Assembly: GCF_017357225.1 (NCBI RefSeq)
Contig: NZ_CP071604.1
Coordinates: 2,297,001-2,361,000 of the forward strand
Source of the DNA: Rhizobium binae
GTDB lineage: Bacteria; Pseudomonadota; Alphaproteobacteria; Rhizobiales; Rhizobiaceae
Direction: 5' to 3'
Length of the DNA: 64,000 nucleotides
Shown here: one piece after another, positions 57,229 to 64,000 of the stretch
Numbering within the stretch: the first letter of the stretch is position 1
How the letters are laid out: each line of letters opens with the position of its first letter
Program-made: the position numbers and the translations under genes
Notes under the pieces: generated by a model
Seen by the model: the letters and a program-made list of their open reading frames with translations, nothing else
The model's database searches: none
Told to the model about the DNA's origin: nothing

Positions 57229-58806
57229 ATGCAAGCAAAGAGTGAAATAGTGTCAAGGTCAGTCTCCTCCGTATCATCGTTCCGGTCCGGCAGCTTTTTC
57301 GCAAAGCTCCTGGCGATCCTTTCGATGGCAGTCACGGCCGTCCTGGTCGATTCGGTCAATGCCGAAGCGGAAGCGGCCAATCCGAAATATGCGGGCATCG
57401 TCGTCGACGCCAAGACTGGCAATGTCCTCTACAGCGAGAACGCCGATCGGCTGCAATATCCCGCATCACTGACCAAGATGATGACCCTCTATATGACCTT
57501 CGAGGCATTGGAGCAGGGTCGCATCCGCCTCGACACGCCGGTCCCCTTCTCCGCTCACGCTGCCGCCCAGGCCCCGACCAAGCTCGGCGTGCGCGCCGGC
57601 GGCACGATCACCGTCGAGCAGGGGATCCTCGGCCTTGTCACCCTGTCGGCCAATGATGCCGCGACCGCGCTCGGCGAGATGCTGGGTGGCAGCGAAGACC
57701 GCTTCGCCCAGATGATGACCGCCAAGGCGCATGCGCTCGGCATGACGCGCACCACCTATCGCAACGCCAACGGCCTGCCGAATACGGCACAGATGACGAC
57801 GGCGCGGGATCAGGCTCGCCTCGGCATCGCCCTTCGCCAACATTTTCCGCAATATTACGGCTATTTCTCCACTCGCGCCTTCAAGTTCGGCACCCGCACG
57901 ATCCGCAGCCATAACCGCCTTGTCGGTTCGGTGCGCGGCGTCGACGGCATCAAGACCGGATATACGCGCGCCGCCGGCTTCAATCTGGTAAGCTCGGTGC
58001 AGGTCGACGGCAAGTCGATCGTCGGCGTCGTGCTCGGCGGTGCTTCGGGGCCGGCTCGCGACGCTCAGATGCGCAATCTGATCGCCGCCTACCTGCCGAA
58101 AGCATCGAGCCGCGGCGGGTCGTCGCAACTCATGGCTCAGACAGCCCCTGCCCCGGCGATGATCGAAACGCCCGCTCCCGTCCAGCCGCAGAAGGCCACA
58201 CAGGTCGCCCGGCAGCAGGTCGTTCCACAGCAGCAGGTTGCTCCCCAGCAGGTCGCAAAGACGATCACTGCAGCGCAACCGCCAATTTCCGCCGCTGCCG
58301 CCGATCTCAGTCTGCCGCATAAGGGCCCGCTGCCCGACGCCCGCTATCAGGTGGCCGCGACCGAAGTCGCCTATACTGAAACATCCACGACGAAGTCCGA
58401 CAACCCGCTGGTCGCCCAGTCCATGCCGGCACCGACCAAGGTCAAGACCACGAGCTTCAAGCAGCAGGCTCCGGCCGCCGCACCTGCCAAACCGGACAGC
58501 GCCGCCGTCGATCACGTCACGACTGCTTCGACCAGCGCCGCCCCGGCAAGCGCCGTGCCTGCGGGCTGGGTCGTACAGGTCGGCGTCTCGCCGAGCCAGC
58601 AGATGGCTATGGAGCTCCTAGAGGGCGCCAAGAGCAAGGGTGGCAAGGCGCTGTCCTCGGCAAAACCCTTCGCCGTCGCCTACGGCAGCGGCAATGACCA
58701 GGTCTACCGTGCGCGCTTCGGCGGCTTCGACGACCAGCGTGATGCGGTCAACGCCTGCAAGGCCTTGAAGAAGGCCGGTATCAAGTGCTGGGCGGCTGCA
58801 CAATGA
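57229..58806 (+). CDS. D-alanyl-D-alanine carboxypeptidase (S11) with C-terminal SPOR domain
   Basis: This periplasmic DD-carboxypeptidase (525 residues from the chosen ATG) has all three motifs: SxxK (SLTKM), SxN (SAND) and KTG (KTGYT). A hydrophobic export segment (FFAKLLAILSMAVTAVLVDS) precedes PKYAGIVVDAKTG. A long Gln/Pro/Ala-rich linker leads to a C-terminal SPOR domain (GWVVQVGVSPSQQMAMELLE to the end), which binds denuded septal glycan. The start is unclear: 57124, 57229 and a GTG at 57250 are all possible, none with a good ribosome binding site. Confidence 0.9.
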   Translation: MQAKSEIVSRSVSSVSSFRSGSFFAKLLAILSMAVTAVLVDSVNAEAEAANPKYAGIVVDAKTGNVLYSENADRLQYPASLTKMMTLYMTFEALEQGRIRLDTPVPFSAHAAAQAPTKLGVRAGGTITVEQGILGLVTLSANDAATALGEMLGGSEDRFAQMMTAKAHALGMTRTTYRNANGLPNTAQMTTARDQARLGIALRQHFPQYYGYFSTRAFKFGTRTIRSHNRLVGSVRGVDGIKTGYTRAAGFNLVSSVQVDGKSIVGVVLGGASGPARDAQMRNLIAAYLPKASSRGGSSQLMAQTAPAPAMIETPAPVQPQKATQVARQQVVPQQQVAPQQVAKTITAAQPPISAAAADLSLPHKGPLPDARYQVAATEVAYTETSTTKSDNPLVAQSMPAPTKVKTTSFKQQAPAAAPAKPDSAAVDHVTTASTSAAPASAVPAGWVVQVGVSPSQQMAMELLEGAKSKGGKALSSAKPFAVAYGSGNDQVYRARFGGFDDQRDAVNACKALKKAGIKCWAAAQ

Positions 58807-58919
58807 GCTATTCGATGCTGCCTGCAACATGGCCGGCGGCATTGGTAACGGCCGGAATCGGTGTTTGCGTTTCCGGCCACCATTCTTGAACTCGATCAGT
58901 AGTGCGTACGGGGAAGACA

Positions 58920-59195
58920 ATGGCGATTAATGAGAATGTTCCGGGAATGCCAGGCGACCGCCGCATTGGGGCCAAGGGGCGCTCAGCCCTGCATCCGCTG
59001 CACGAAGCGGCACTGCGGCTCGCCGAGATGGGCCTGCAGCGGCCGAGAGCGAAATCTGCCAAGACCCGCGATCTCATCAATCTGCTGCTTTGCCACGGCG
59101 CCCGCGCCTGGCGCTATTCCCAGCCGGAAGCCCGGATCCATCTGCATGTGACCTCGCCTGATGGCAGCGCCCCGGTGCAATTGCGCCTGCGCTAA
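58920..59195 (+). CDS. Hypothetical protein (91 aa)
   Basis: This is a small basic protein without recognised domain. The middle is helical (HEAALRLAEMGLQRPRAKSAKTRDLINLLL), and the end is a beta-like stretch (RIHLHVTSPDG, then VQLRLR). GGGGAAGACA precedes the ATG. It lies between the carboxypeptidase gene and the convergent DUF1489 gene. The function is unknown. Confidence 0.65.
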   Translation: MAINENVPGMPGDRRIGAKGRSALHPLHEAALRLAEMGLQRPRAKSAKTRDLINLLLCHGARAWRYSQPEARIHLHVTSPDGSAPVQLRLR

Positions 59196-59230
59196 GCCGC
59201 AGGCGGGAATAGTTCCATTCAGCGACAGCG

Positions 59231-59668
59231 TTAGAGCAGGCCAAGCTCGGTAAGCTCACGCCGCAGGTCCGCCGGCATTTCGGCGATGCCGGTGCCGAGA
59301 CTCGCCAGATCGGCCGGCACGTCATCCTGCGTATAGTAGCGCCAGCCCTGGAACGGCCGCTTCGGCTGTACCGCGGTTTCGATGACTTCGGGACCGAGCA
59401 TCAGGCGGCAGCGTGAAATTCCTTCGTCGTCGGTGAAGGTCTCGATGCCGAGCAGCCGCTGTCTCGCCTGCACCTGCCCTTTGATCACCCAGTAGAGCGA
59501 GCCGCCGTCAAGCAGCTCCTCCATGCGTTTGGGCACCATGCGGGTCGTATGCACAGAATGCGGCTCGAGCCCGGCGGCAATGGCGCGCAGCGAGCGCTCC
59601 GCCACCCATTCGCGCAGATCGTCGATCGAGTCGGCGCCGACACAGAGTTTGATGAGATGCAATGCCAT
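59231..59668 (-). CDS. DUF1489 family protein
   Basis: This 145-residue protein matches the alphaproteobacterial family DUF1489: MALHLIKLCVGADSIDDLREW, RMVPKRMEELLDGGSLYWVIKG and PKRPFQGWRYY. The function is unknown, and the WVIKG segment is the most conserved part. The start ATG at 59668 is unambiguous. Confidence 0.9.
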   Translation of the reverse strand: MALHLIKLCVGADSIDDLREWVAERSLRAIAAGLEPHSVHTTRMVPKRMEELLDGGSLYWVIKGQVQARQRLLGIETFTDDEGISRCRLMLGPEVIETAVQPKRPFQGWRYYTQDDVPADLASLGTGIAEMPADLRRELTELGLL

Positions 59669-59731
59669 GCCGCCGTTGAAATCCTTTTGGCGGCGAGCGT
59701 CAAGCGCCTAAGACATTCCGCACGAAACTGT

Positions 59732-59771
59732 GCAGCGGTTTTGCGCCGGCCTGAAATCCCGAACCGTTCTA
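59732..59771. repeat. Worn palindromic repeat (gcagcggtttt...aaccgttcta)
   Basis: This resembles the repeat at 7883 in its arms (GCAGCGGTT / AACCGTTC) but has a diverged centre. It lies between sdaA and the DUF1489 gene. Confidence 0.4.
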
Positions 59772-59785
59772 ACGCGCTCACAGAC

Positions 59786-61189
59786 TCAGCATTCGACGAC
59801 ATTGACGGCGAGACCGCCGGTCGAGGTTTCCTTGTATTTCTCGCTCATGTCGTGGCCGGTCTGGCGCATCGTCTCGATGCAGGCGTCAAGTGGCACGAAG
59901 TGCTGGCCATCGCCCTTGACGGCGAGTGATGCCGCCGTGACCGCCTTGACCGCGCCGAGTGCGTTGCGCTCGATGCAGGGAACCTGCACGAGGCCCGCAA
60001 CCGGATCGCAGGTCATGCCGAGATGATGTTCGAGCGCGATCTCGGCGGCGTTCTCGATTTGCTCCGGCGTGGCGCCCATGACGGCCGCAAGCCCGGCAGC
60101 CGCCATGGCCGCGGCCGAGCCGACCTCGCCCTGACAGCCGACTTCGGCACCGGAGATCGAGGCATTGTGCTTGATGATACCGCCGATGGCAGCAGCCGTC
60201 AGCAGATAATCGCGGATACCGTTCTGGTCCCAGTCCTCGTGGAAATGCTCGTAATAGCGGATTGTCGCCGGAATAACGCCGGCCGCCCCGTTGGTCGGCG
60301 CAGTGACGACGCGACCGCCGGCTGCATTTTCCTCGTTGACGGCCATCGCATAGACGCTGAGCCAATCGTTGGCGAGCAGCGGATTGGCGCGATTGCTGCG
60401 CCACTCTTCCTGCAGCTTGTCGTGGATCCTGCGGGCGCGGCGCTTGACGTTGAGGCCGCCCGGCATGACTCCCTCGACCTTGAGACCGCGCTCGATGCAG
60501 GAGCGCATTGCCTCCCAGATGCGGTCAAGCCCCTGATCGAGCTCTTCGCGCGAACGCTGGCTCTCCTCGTTCGCCCGCTTCATCTGCGCGATCGAAAGCC
60601 CCGAGCGCTCGGCCATGTCGAGCATCTGCTTGGCGGTGGCGAAGGGATAGGGGACACGGGTGCCGCCCGCGGCGTTCTTCTTTTCCCGCATCTGCTCCAG
60701 CTCTGTATCGGTGACGACGAAGCCGCCGCCGACCGAATAGTAGATGCGTTTCAGGAGCAGCCGGCCGTCGCGGTCATAAGCGGAAAAGATCATGCCGTTG
60801 GCATGGCCGGGCAGCGGCTGCTTCTTGTCGAACACCAGATCGGTCTTCGGCTGGAATTGGTAGGCCGGATGGCCCGCCGGCGTGATGCGGCCGGTGCGCT
60901 CGACGGTATCGATGATGCCGTCCATCTTGTCGGGATCGACGCTATCGGGTGCTTCACCCATCAGCCCGAGAATGACGGCCCTGCCCGTTCCATGGCCGAT
61001 ACCGGTATGAGCGAGCGAACCATGCAGGCTGACCTTGATCGCGGCGACCTGCGCGCCCGATGAAGGGCGTGGCCATTCATTCGACAGGATCAGATCGAGA
61101 AACCGGTTGGCAGCCGACATCGGACCCATCGTGTGCGAGCTCGACGGCCCGACACCGATCTTGAACACGTCGAATACCGAAAGAAACAT
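59786..61189 (-). CDS. sdaA: L-serine ammonia-lyase (iron-sulfur type)
   Basis: This 467-residue single-chain L-serine dehydratase makes pyruvate and ammonia from serine. The N-terminal beta domain begins [22 protein letters not shown]. The catalytic alpha domain has the Fe-S cysteines in [17 protein letters not shown] and VPCIERNA, and the [12 protein letters not shown] motif. ATG 61189 is the standard start. It is probably monocistronic. Palindromic repeats lie upstream of it. Confidence 0.96.
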   Translation of the reverse strand: MFLSVFDVFKIGVGPSSSHTMGPMSAANRFLDLILSNEWPRPSSGAQVAAIKVSLHGSLAHTGIGHGTGRAVILGLMGEAPDSVDPDKMDGIIDTVERTGRITPAGHPAYQFQPKTDLVFDKKQPLPGHANGMIFSAYDRDGRLLLKRIYYSVGGGFVVTDTELEQMREKKNAAGGTRVPYPFATAKQMLDMAERSGLSIAQMKRANEESQRSREELDQGLDRIWEAMRSCIERGLKVEGVMPGGLNVKRRARRIHDKLQEEWRSNRANPLLANDWLSVYAMAVNEENAAGGRVVTAPTNGAAGVIPATIRYYEHFHEDWDQNGIRDYLLTAAAIGGIIKHNASISGAEVGCQGEVGSAAAMAAAGLAAVMGATPEQIENAAEIALEHHLGMTCDPVAGLVQVPCIERNALGAVKAVTAASLAVKGDGQHFVPLDACIETMRQTGHDMSEKYKETSTGGLAVNVVEC

Positions 61190-61301
61190 GGATGCGCCTT
61201 TTGAATATGAAGTTGTAAGCTTAAGCAAGGTCGGTTTCCAACCCGCGCGGGCCACCGACATCGCCTGCAGCCGATGCGACATTCCCTGGACCATACACCC
61301 G

Positions 61302-61350
61302 GAGTAGGATGCCGAAAAGCGGCAGCAGTTTTCGGACAGTATTATGCTCT
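61302..61350. repeat. Palindromic repeat type B, copy 3
   Basis: This is a third B-type element (GGATGCCGAAAAGC ... TTTTCGGACAGTATTATGCTCT), in inverted orientation relative to the copies at 20.3 kb. Confidence 0.65.
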
Positions 61351-61363
61351 AACTAATTAATTT

Positions 61364-61411
61364 GGAACAGGATTCAAAGCTCGAGCCGAGCCGGCCCGAA
61401 ATCATCCTCTT
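61364..61411. repeat. Palindromic repeat type A, copy 3
   Basis: This is a third A-type element (GGAACAGGATTCAAAGC ... GAAATCATCCTCTTTC), again next to a B copy, so A and B travel as a pair. The rest of the 61190-61592 gap shows no gene. Confidence 0.6.
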
Positions 61412-61592
61412 TCAGCGCATCGGCCGGAATATCGGAATCGCTTTTCGGAAGGTACGATGTATCGATGCAGAGCGTTGCAGCGTGCTTTCGGACACGCCAG
61501 GCGCCGAAATCCGGCGGCCCGGCCTTCCGGTCATTGCAGCATTTCGATGCATATGTAAGGTGGCCGCATTTCATGCGGAGACTGAATCACTG

Positions 61593-62357
61593 ATGACGAC
61601 GGCGGACTACATTGCTCTGGCCTTCTTTGCCTGTGTCTGGATGGGCTATTCCTGGCTACTGAAGGGCCGCACCTTCTTCGGCCGCACCAGTCTGACGCAT
61701 GCGATGACCGAACGGCGCCGCGAGTGGATCTACAATTCGCTGCGCCGCGACCTGAAGATGATCGACACACAGATCATGGCCGGCCTACAGAACGGCACGG
61801 CCTTTTTCGCCTCGACCTCGATCTTCGCGATCGGCAGCTGCTTCGCGTTGCTGGGGGCCACCGAGAAGGTCGACGCGGTCTTTGCTGACCTGCCCTTCGT
61901 CTTCCATGGCGGTCATGCCGCCTTCGAGATGAAGGTCGGCGGACTGGCAGCACTTTTCGGTTATGCCTTCTTCAAGTTCGGCTGGTCATACCGGCTGTTC
62001 AACTACTGCACGATTCTCTTCGGCTCGATCCCGATGGTGCGCGACGCCGAGAGCGACATCATCGCCGCCGAGCGGGCGGCCGAACGCGTCATCCGCATGA
62101 ACGTCATTGCCGGCAGCAATTTCAACGAGGGCCTCAGGGCGATTTTTCTGTCGATCGGCTATCTCGGCTGGTTCATCAACCCTTATGTCTTCATGCTGAC
62201 GACGGCGATCGTCATCTTCGTCCTGGCGCGCCGACAATTCTTCTCGCAGGCGCGGCTGGCGATCACGGATGCCGGCACGCCGTCCAATCTCCACCTTTCT
62301 CCTATCCGCCGCGACCTGCCGTCGAGCGGCGGAAGCGATTTGCCCGAGGGACTTTGA
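61593..62357 (+). CDS. DUF599 family membrane protein
   Basis: This 254-residue protein has four or five membrane helices and the DUF599 signature: an N-terminal WMGYSWLLKGRTF, then TERRREWIYNSLRRDLKMIDTQIMAGLQNGTAFFAST and GYLGWFINPYVFM. The function is unknown. ATG 61593 starts MTTADYIALAFFACVW; the open frame upstream runs through the repeat region. Its stop overlaps the next start (TGATG). Confidence 0.9.
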   Translation: MTTADYIALAFFACVWMGYSWLLKGRTFFGRTSLTHAMTERRREWIYNSLRRDLKMIDTQIMAGLQNGTAFFASTSIFAIGSCFALLGATEKVDAVFADLPFVFHGGHAAFEMKVGGLAALFGYAFFKFGWSYRLFNYCTILFGSIPMVRDAESDIIAAERAAERVIRMNVIAGSNFNEGLRAIFLSIGYLGWFINPYVFMLTTAIVIFVLARRQFFSQARLAITDAGTPSNLHLSPIRRDLPSSGGSDLPEGL

Positions 62358-63346
62358 TGACAATGCCGGCAATGCAGGTCGATGCGGCAGCGAGACCCCC
62401 GCGCATCGGTCTATTGGATATGGCCCGCGGCGTCGCGCTGATCGCCATGGCGAGCTACCATTTCAGTTGGGACATGGAGTTCATGGGATATCTCGCGCCG
62501 GGTACGGCCGAGACCGGCTGGCTGAAGATCTATGCCCGGGCAATTGCCACGACCTTTCTCTTCATCGTTGGGGTCAGCCTGGTGCTCTCCAGCACGCCGG
62601 CGATTCGCTGGCCGTCCTTCTGGAAGCGTTTCGGCATGATTGCCGCGGCGGCCGCGGCCATTTCGATCGCCACCCGCATCGCCATGCCGGACGGGTGGAT
62701 CTATTTCGGCATCCTGCATTGCATTGCGGTGCTCACGCTCATCGGCATCGTTTTCATCCGGCTGCCGCTCGCCGTCACGCTCGTCGTCGCGCTGGCGCTG
62801 CTGGGCGCCTGGATCATCGATAATTTCGGCCCGCCGGGCCTCCTGCGCTCGTCCTTTTTCGATTCGAGATATCTTGCCTGGATCGGCCTTGCCGCCATGC
62901 CGGAAAGGTCGAACGACTACGTGCCGCTGTTTCCCTGGGCAACGCCGTTCTTTGCCGGACTGAGCTTCGCCTCGATCGCCGTCAGAACCAGGCTGCCGCA
63001 GCGGCTTGCCGCCCTTGGCACCGGCTCCTGGTGGCCGGCGCGACTTGGCCGCCACAGCCTGGTCTTCTACCTCATCCACCAGCCTGTGCTGATCGCGATC
63101 GCCTATGGGCTGTCTCTTCTCGTCCCGCCGCCGACGCAGGATCCGGCGGAAACCTACCTAAGGCAATGCAACTCCACTTGCGTCATGCAGCAAGGCGAAG
63201 CGCTCTGCCGCAGTTTCTGCCAATGTACGCTCGCAAAATTGCAGGCCCAAAACCTGTTGATCCCGCTGCAGGCAAACGAGATCGACGTTCAGAAGGATGA
63301 ACGGGTCCAGACGCTCGTCACCGAATGCAGCGCCGAGGCCGAATAA
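62357..63346 (+). CDS. DUF1624 (HGSNAT-like) membrane protein
   Basis: This 329-residue protein has about eight helices and begins with the acyltransferase-like RIGLLDMARGVALIAMASYHFSWD, where the Asp/His pair resembles the catalytic region of heparan-alpha-glucosaminide N-acetyltransferase homologues. Near the end is a short cysteine-rich loop (CNSTCVMQQGEALC, then CQC) in an extra C-terminal segment. It is translationally coupled to the DUF599 gene. The acylated substrate is unknown. Confidence 0.88.
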   Translation: MTMPAMQVDAAARPPRIGLLDMARGVALIAMASYHFSWDMEFMGYLAPGTAETGWLKIYARAIATTFLFIVGVSLVLSSTPAIRWPSFWKRFGMIAAAAAAISIATRIAMPDGWIYFGILHCIAVLTLIGIVFIRLPLAVTLVVALALLGAWIIDNFGPPGLLRSSFFDSRYLAWIGLAAMPERSNDYVPLFPWATPFFAGLSFASIAVRTRLPQRLAALGTGSWWPARLGRHSLVFYLIHQPVLIAIAYGLSLLVPPPTQDPAETYLRQCNSTCVMQQGEALCRSFCQCTLAKLQAQNLLIPLQANEIDVQKDERVQTLVTECSAEAE

Positions 63347-63371
63347 GGACGGGCAGAGGTCCCGCCCCTTG

Positions 63372-63764
63372 TCAGGTAGTGACGCCGATTTCGGCGAGGC
63401 GGCCGAGGCAGGCCTCTTCAATGTTGTCGAGTTCGGTCAGCGTGTCGTCTATATCCTTGCGCTTCTGGCGCAGGTCCTCACGCTTCTCGTCGACGCGCTT
63501 CATCAGAAGCTTCAGCTGGCCGAGTTCGCCCGGTGGCTCCTTGTAGACCTGGATGATCTCGCGAATCTCCGCGATGGTGAAACCGATCCGCCGCCCGCGC
63601 AGGATTTCGCCGATCAGCCGTCGGTCGGCCGGCCGGAAGAGACGGGTGCGCCCGCGCCGCTCCGGATGGATCAGTCCTTCGTCTTCGTAGAATCGGAGCG
63701 TGCGCGTCGAGACACCGAATTCGCGCGTGAGCTCCGTTATGCTGTAGTATTTGTTCACCGGCAT
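63372..63764 (-). CDS. MerR family transcriptional regulator (LiuR-like)
   Basis: This 130-residue regulator has a MerR winged helix (YYSITELTREFGVSTRTLRFYEDEGLI, then RRGRTRLF) and a helical dimerisation part (LKLLMKRVDEKREDLRQKR), ending without effector-binding cysteines. Such cysteine-free, short MerR proteins in alphaproteobacteria often regulate branched-chain or fatty acyl degradation (LiuR type); that role is inferred. An operator-like palindrome lies directly upstream, suggesting autoregulation. Confidence 0.88.
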   Translation of the reverse strand: MPVNKYYSITELTREFGVSTRTLRFYEDEGLIHPERRGRTRLFRPADRRLIGEILRGRRIGFTIAEIREIIQVYKEPPGELGQLKLLMKRVDEKREDLRQKRKDIDDTLTELDNIEEACLGRLAEIGVTT

Positions 63765-63793
63765 GTCTTCCCCGTCGTCGAACCGGCAATAAT

Positions 63794-63817
63794 ATTGACT
63801 TTTACGTAATAGTCAAT
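63794..63817. promoter_or_regulatory. Palindromic operator upstream of the MerR gene
   Basis: A 24-base near-perfect palindrome has arms ATTGACT and AGTCAAT around TTACGTAA, with only one mismatched pair. It lies 30 bases before the start codon of the MerR gene, a position and size typical of a MerR operator between promoter elements. Confidence 0.6.
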
Positions 63818-63829
63818 TTCGGCGACCAT

Positions 63830-64000
63830 TCAAATGCCGAACCACCAAGTCGCGATGCCGAGAAAGGCGAAGAAACCGGTACAGTCGGTCACCGTGGTGA
63901 CGAAGACCGAGGAGGCGATGGCCGGATCAGCCCCCATCTTGTCGAGCAGCAGCGGCAACAGGATGCCGGCAAGGGCTGCCGCCATCAGATTGATGATCAT
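63830..64000 (-). CDS. mgtE: Magnesium transporter MgtE, C-terminal end (5' end outside window)
   Basis: The last 56 codons of an MgtE-type channel are present. They cover the final two helices (AAALAGILLPLLLDKMG and FFAFLGIATWWF) and the conserved DPAIASSVFVTTVTDCTGF segment, which holds the pore Asp. The rest lies beyond the window. Confidence 0.85.
   Translation of the reverse strand: MIINLMAAALAGILLPLLLDKMGADPAIASSVFVTTVTDCTGFFAFLGIATWWFGI

Overview
This window looks like ordinary chromosome of a fast-growing rhizobium, most likely Rhizobium of the etli/leguminosarum group. The sequence is GC-rich, and almost every recognisable protein belongs to an alphaproteobacterial or rhizobial family (BTLCP peptidase, DUF1489, DUF2336, PpiD, HTH-bearing citrate synthase). 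It also carries alphaproteobacterial control signals (a CtrA box, an EcfG-type stress promoter) and multi-copy palindromic repeats of a rhizobial kind. The assignment rests on family recognition and memory, not on a search. No transposase, integrase, phage gene or CRISPR array was found.

Layout. 0-9 kb: end of a TerC membrane protein, then a leftward housekeeping block (rlpA-like, degenerate dacA-like, tmk, holB, metG, tatD, MBL hydrolase) interrupted by a rightward TauE/SafE permease. 9-18 kb: a more accessory-looking stretch with a VCBS/cadherin-like protein, tRNA-Ser(TGA), an MFS exporter beside a divergent LysR regulator, a short PhnA, two transglutaminase-like proteins, and a run of very small membrane or lipoproteins including stress-type proteins (GlsB, DUF883). 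18-24 kb: ppiD, a block of palindromic repeats, then trpD-trpC-moaC-moeA. 24-34 kb: methyltransferase, DEAD-box helicase, CHASE2 adenylate cyclase with FecR, two divergent citrate synthase paralogues, pyrG, secG. 34-48 kb: tpiA, a hydrolase, parE, a truncated phytase-like remnant, AI-2E transporter, GNAT, DUF2336, flavin reductase/nitroreductase pair, a truncated acyltransferase, thrS, DUF1697. 48-64 kb: yidD, Fe-S scaffold, folE (with a possible THF-II riboswitch), hisI, patatin, CBS, rhomboid, PAS, tandem PilZ, BTLCP peptidase, a D-Ala-D-Ala carboxypeptidase with SPOR domain, DUF1489, sdaA, DUF599, DUF1624, a MerR regulator and the end of mgtE.

Themes. Several genes act on the cell envelope: RlpA, two S11 peptidases (one canonical, one missing two of its three motif signatures), PpiD, SecG, YidD and rhomboid. 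The 16.4-18.2 kb segment clusters small envelope proteins next to two well-formed regulatory sites: a full CtrA box and a GGAAC-N17-CGTT promoter. Two genes appear to be decaying: the phytase-like remnant after parE and the acyltransferase remnant before thrS.

No clearly new multi-gene system was seen. The best leads are the degenerate S11 peptidase, the HTH-citrate synthase pair sharing a triple-dyad intergenic region, the small-protein cluster with its regulatory sites, and the unexplained hairpins that may end small RNAs.
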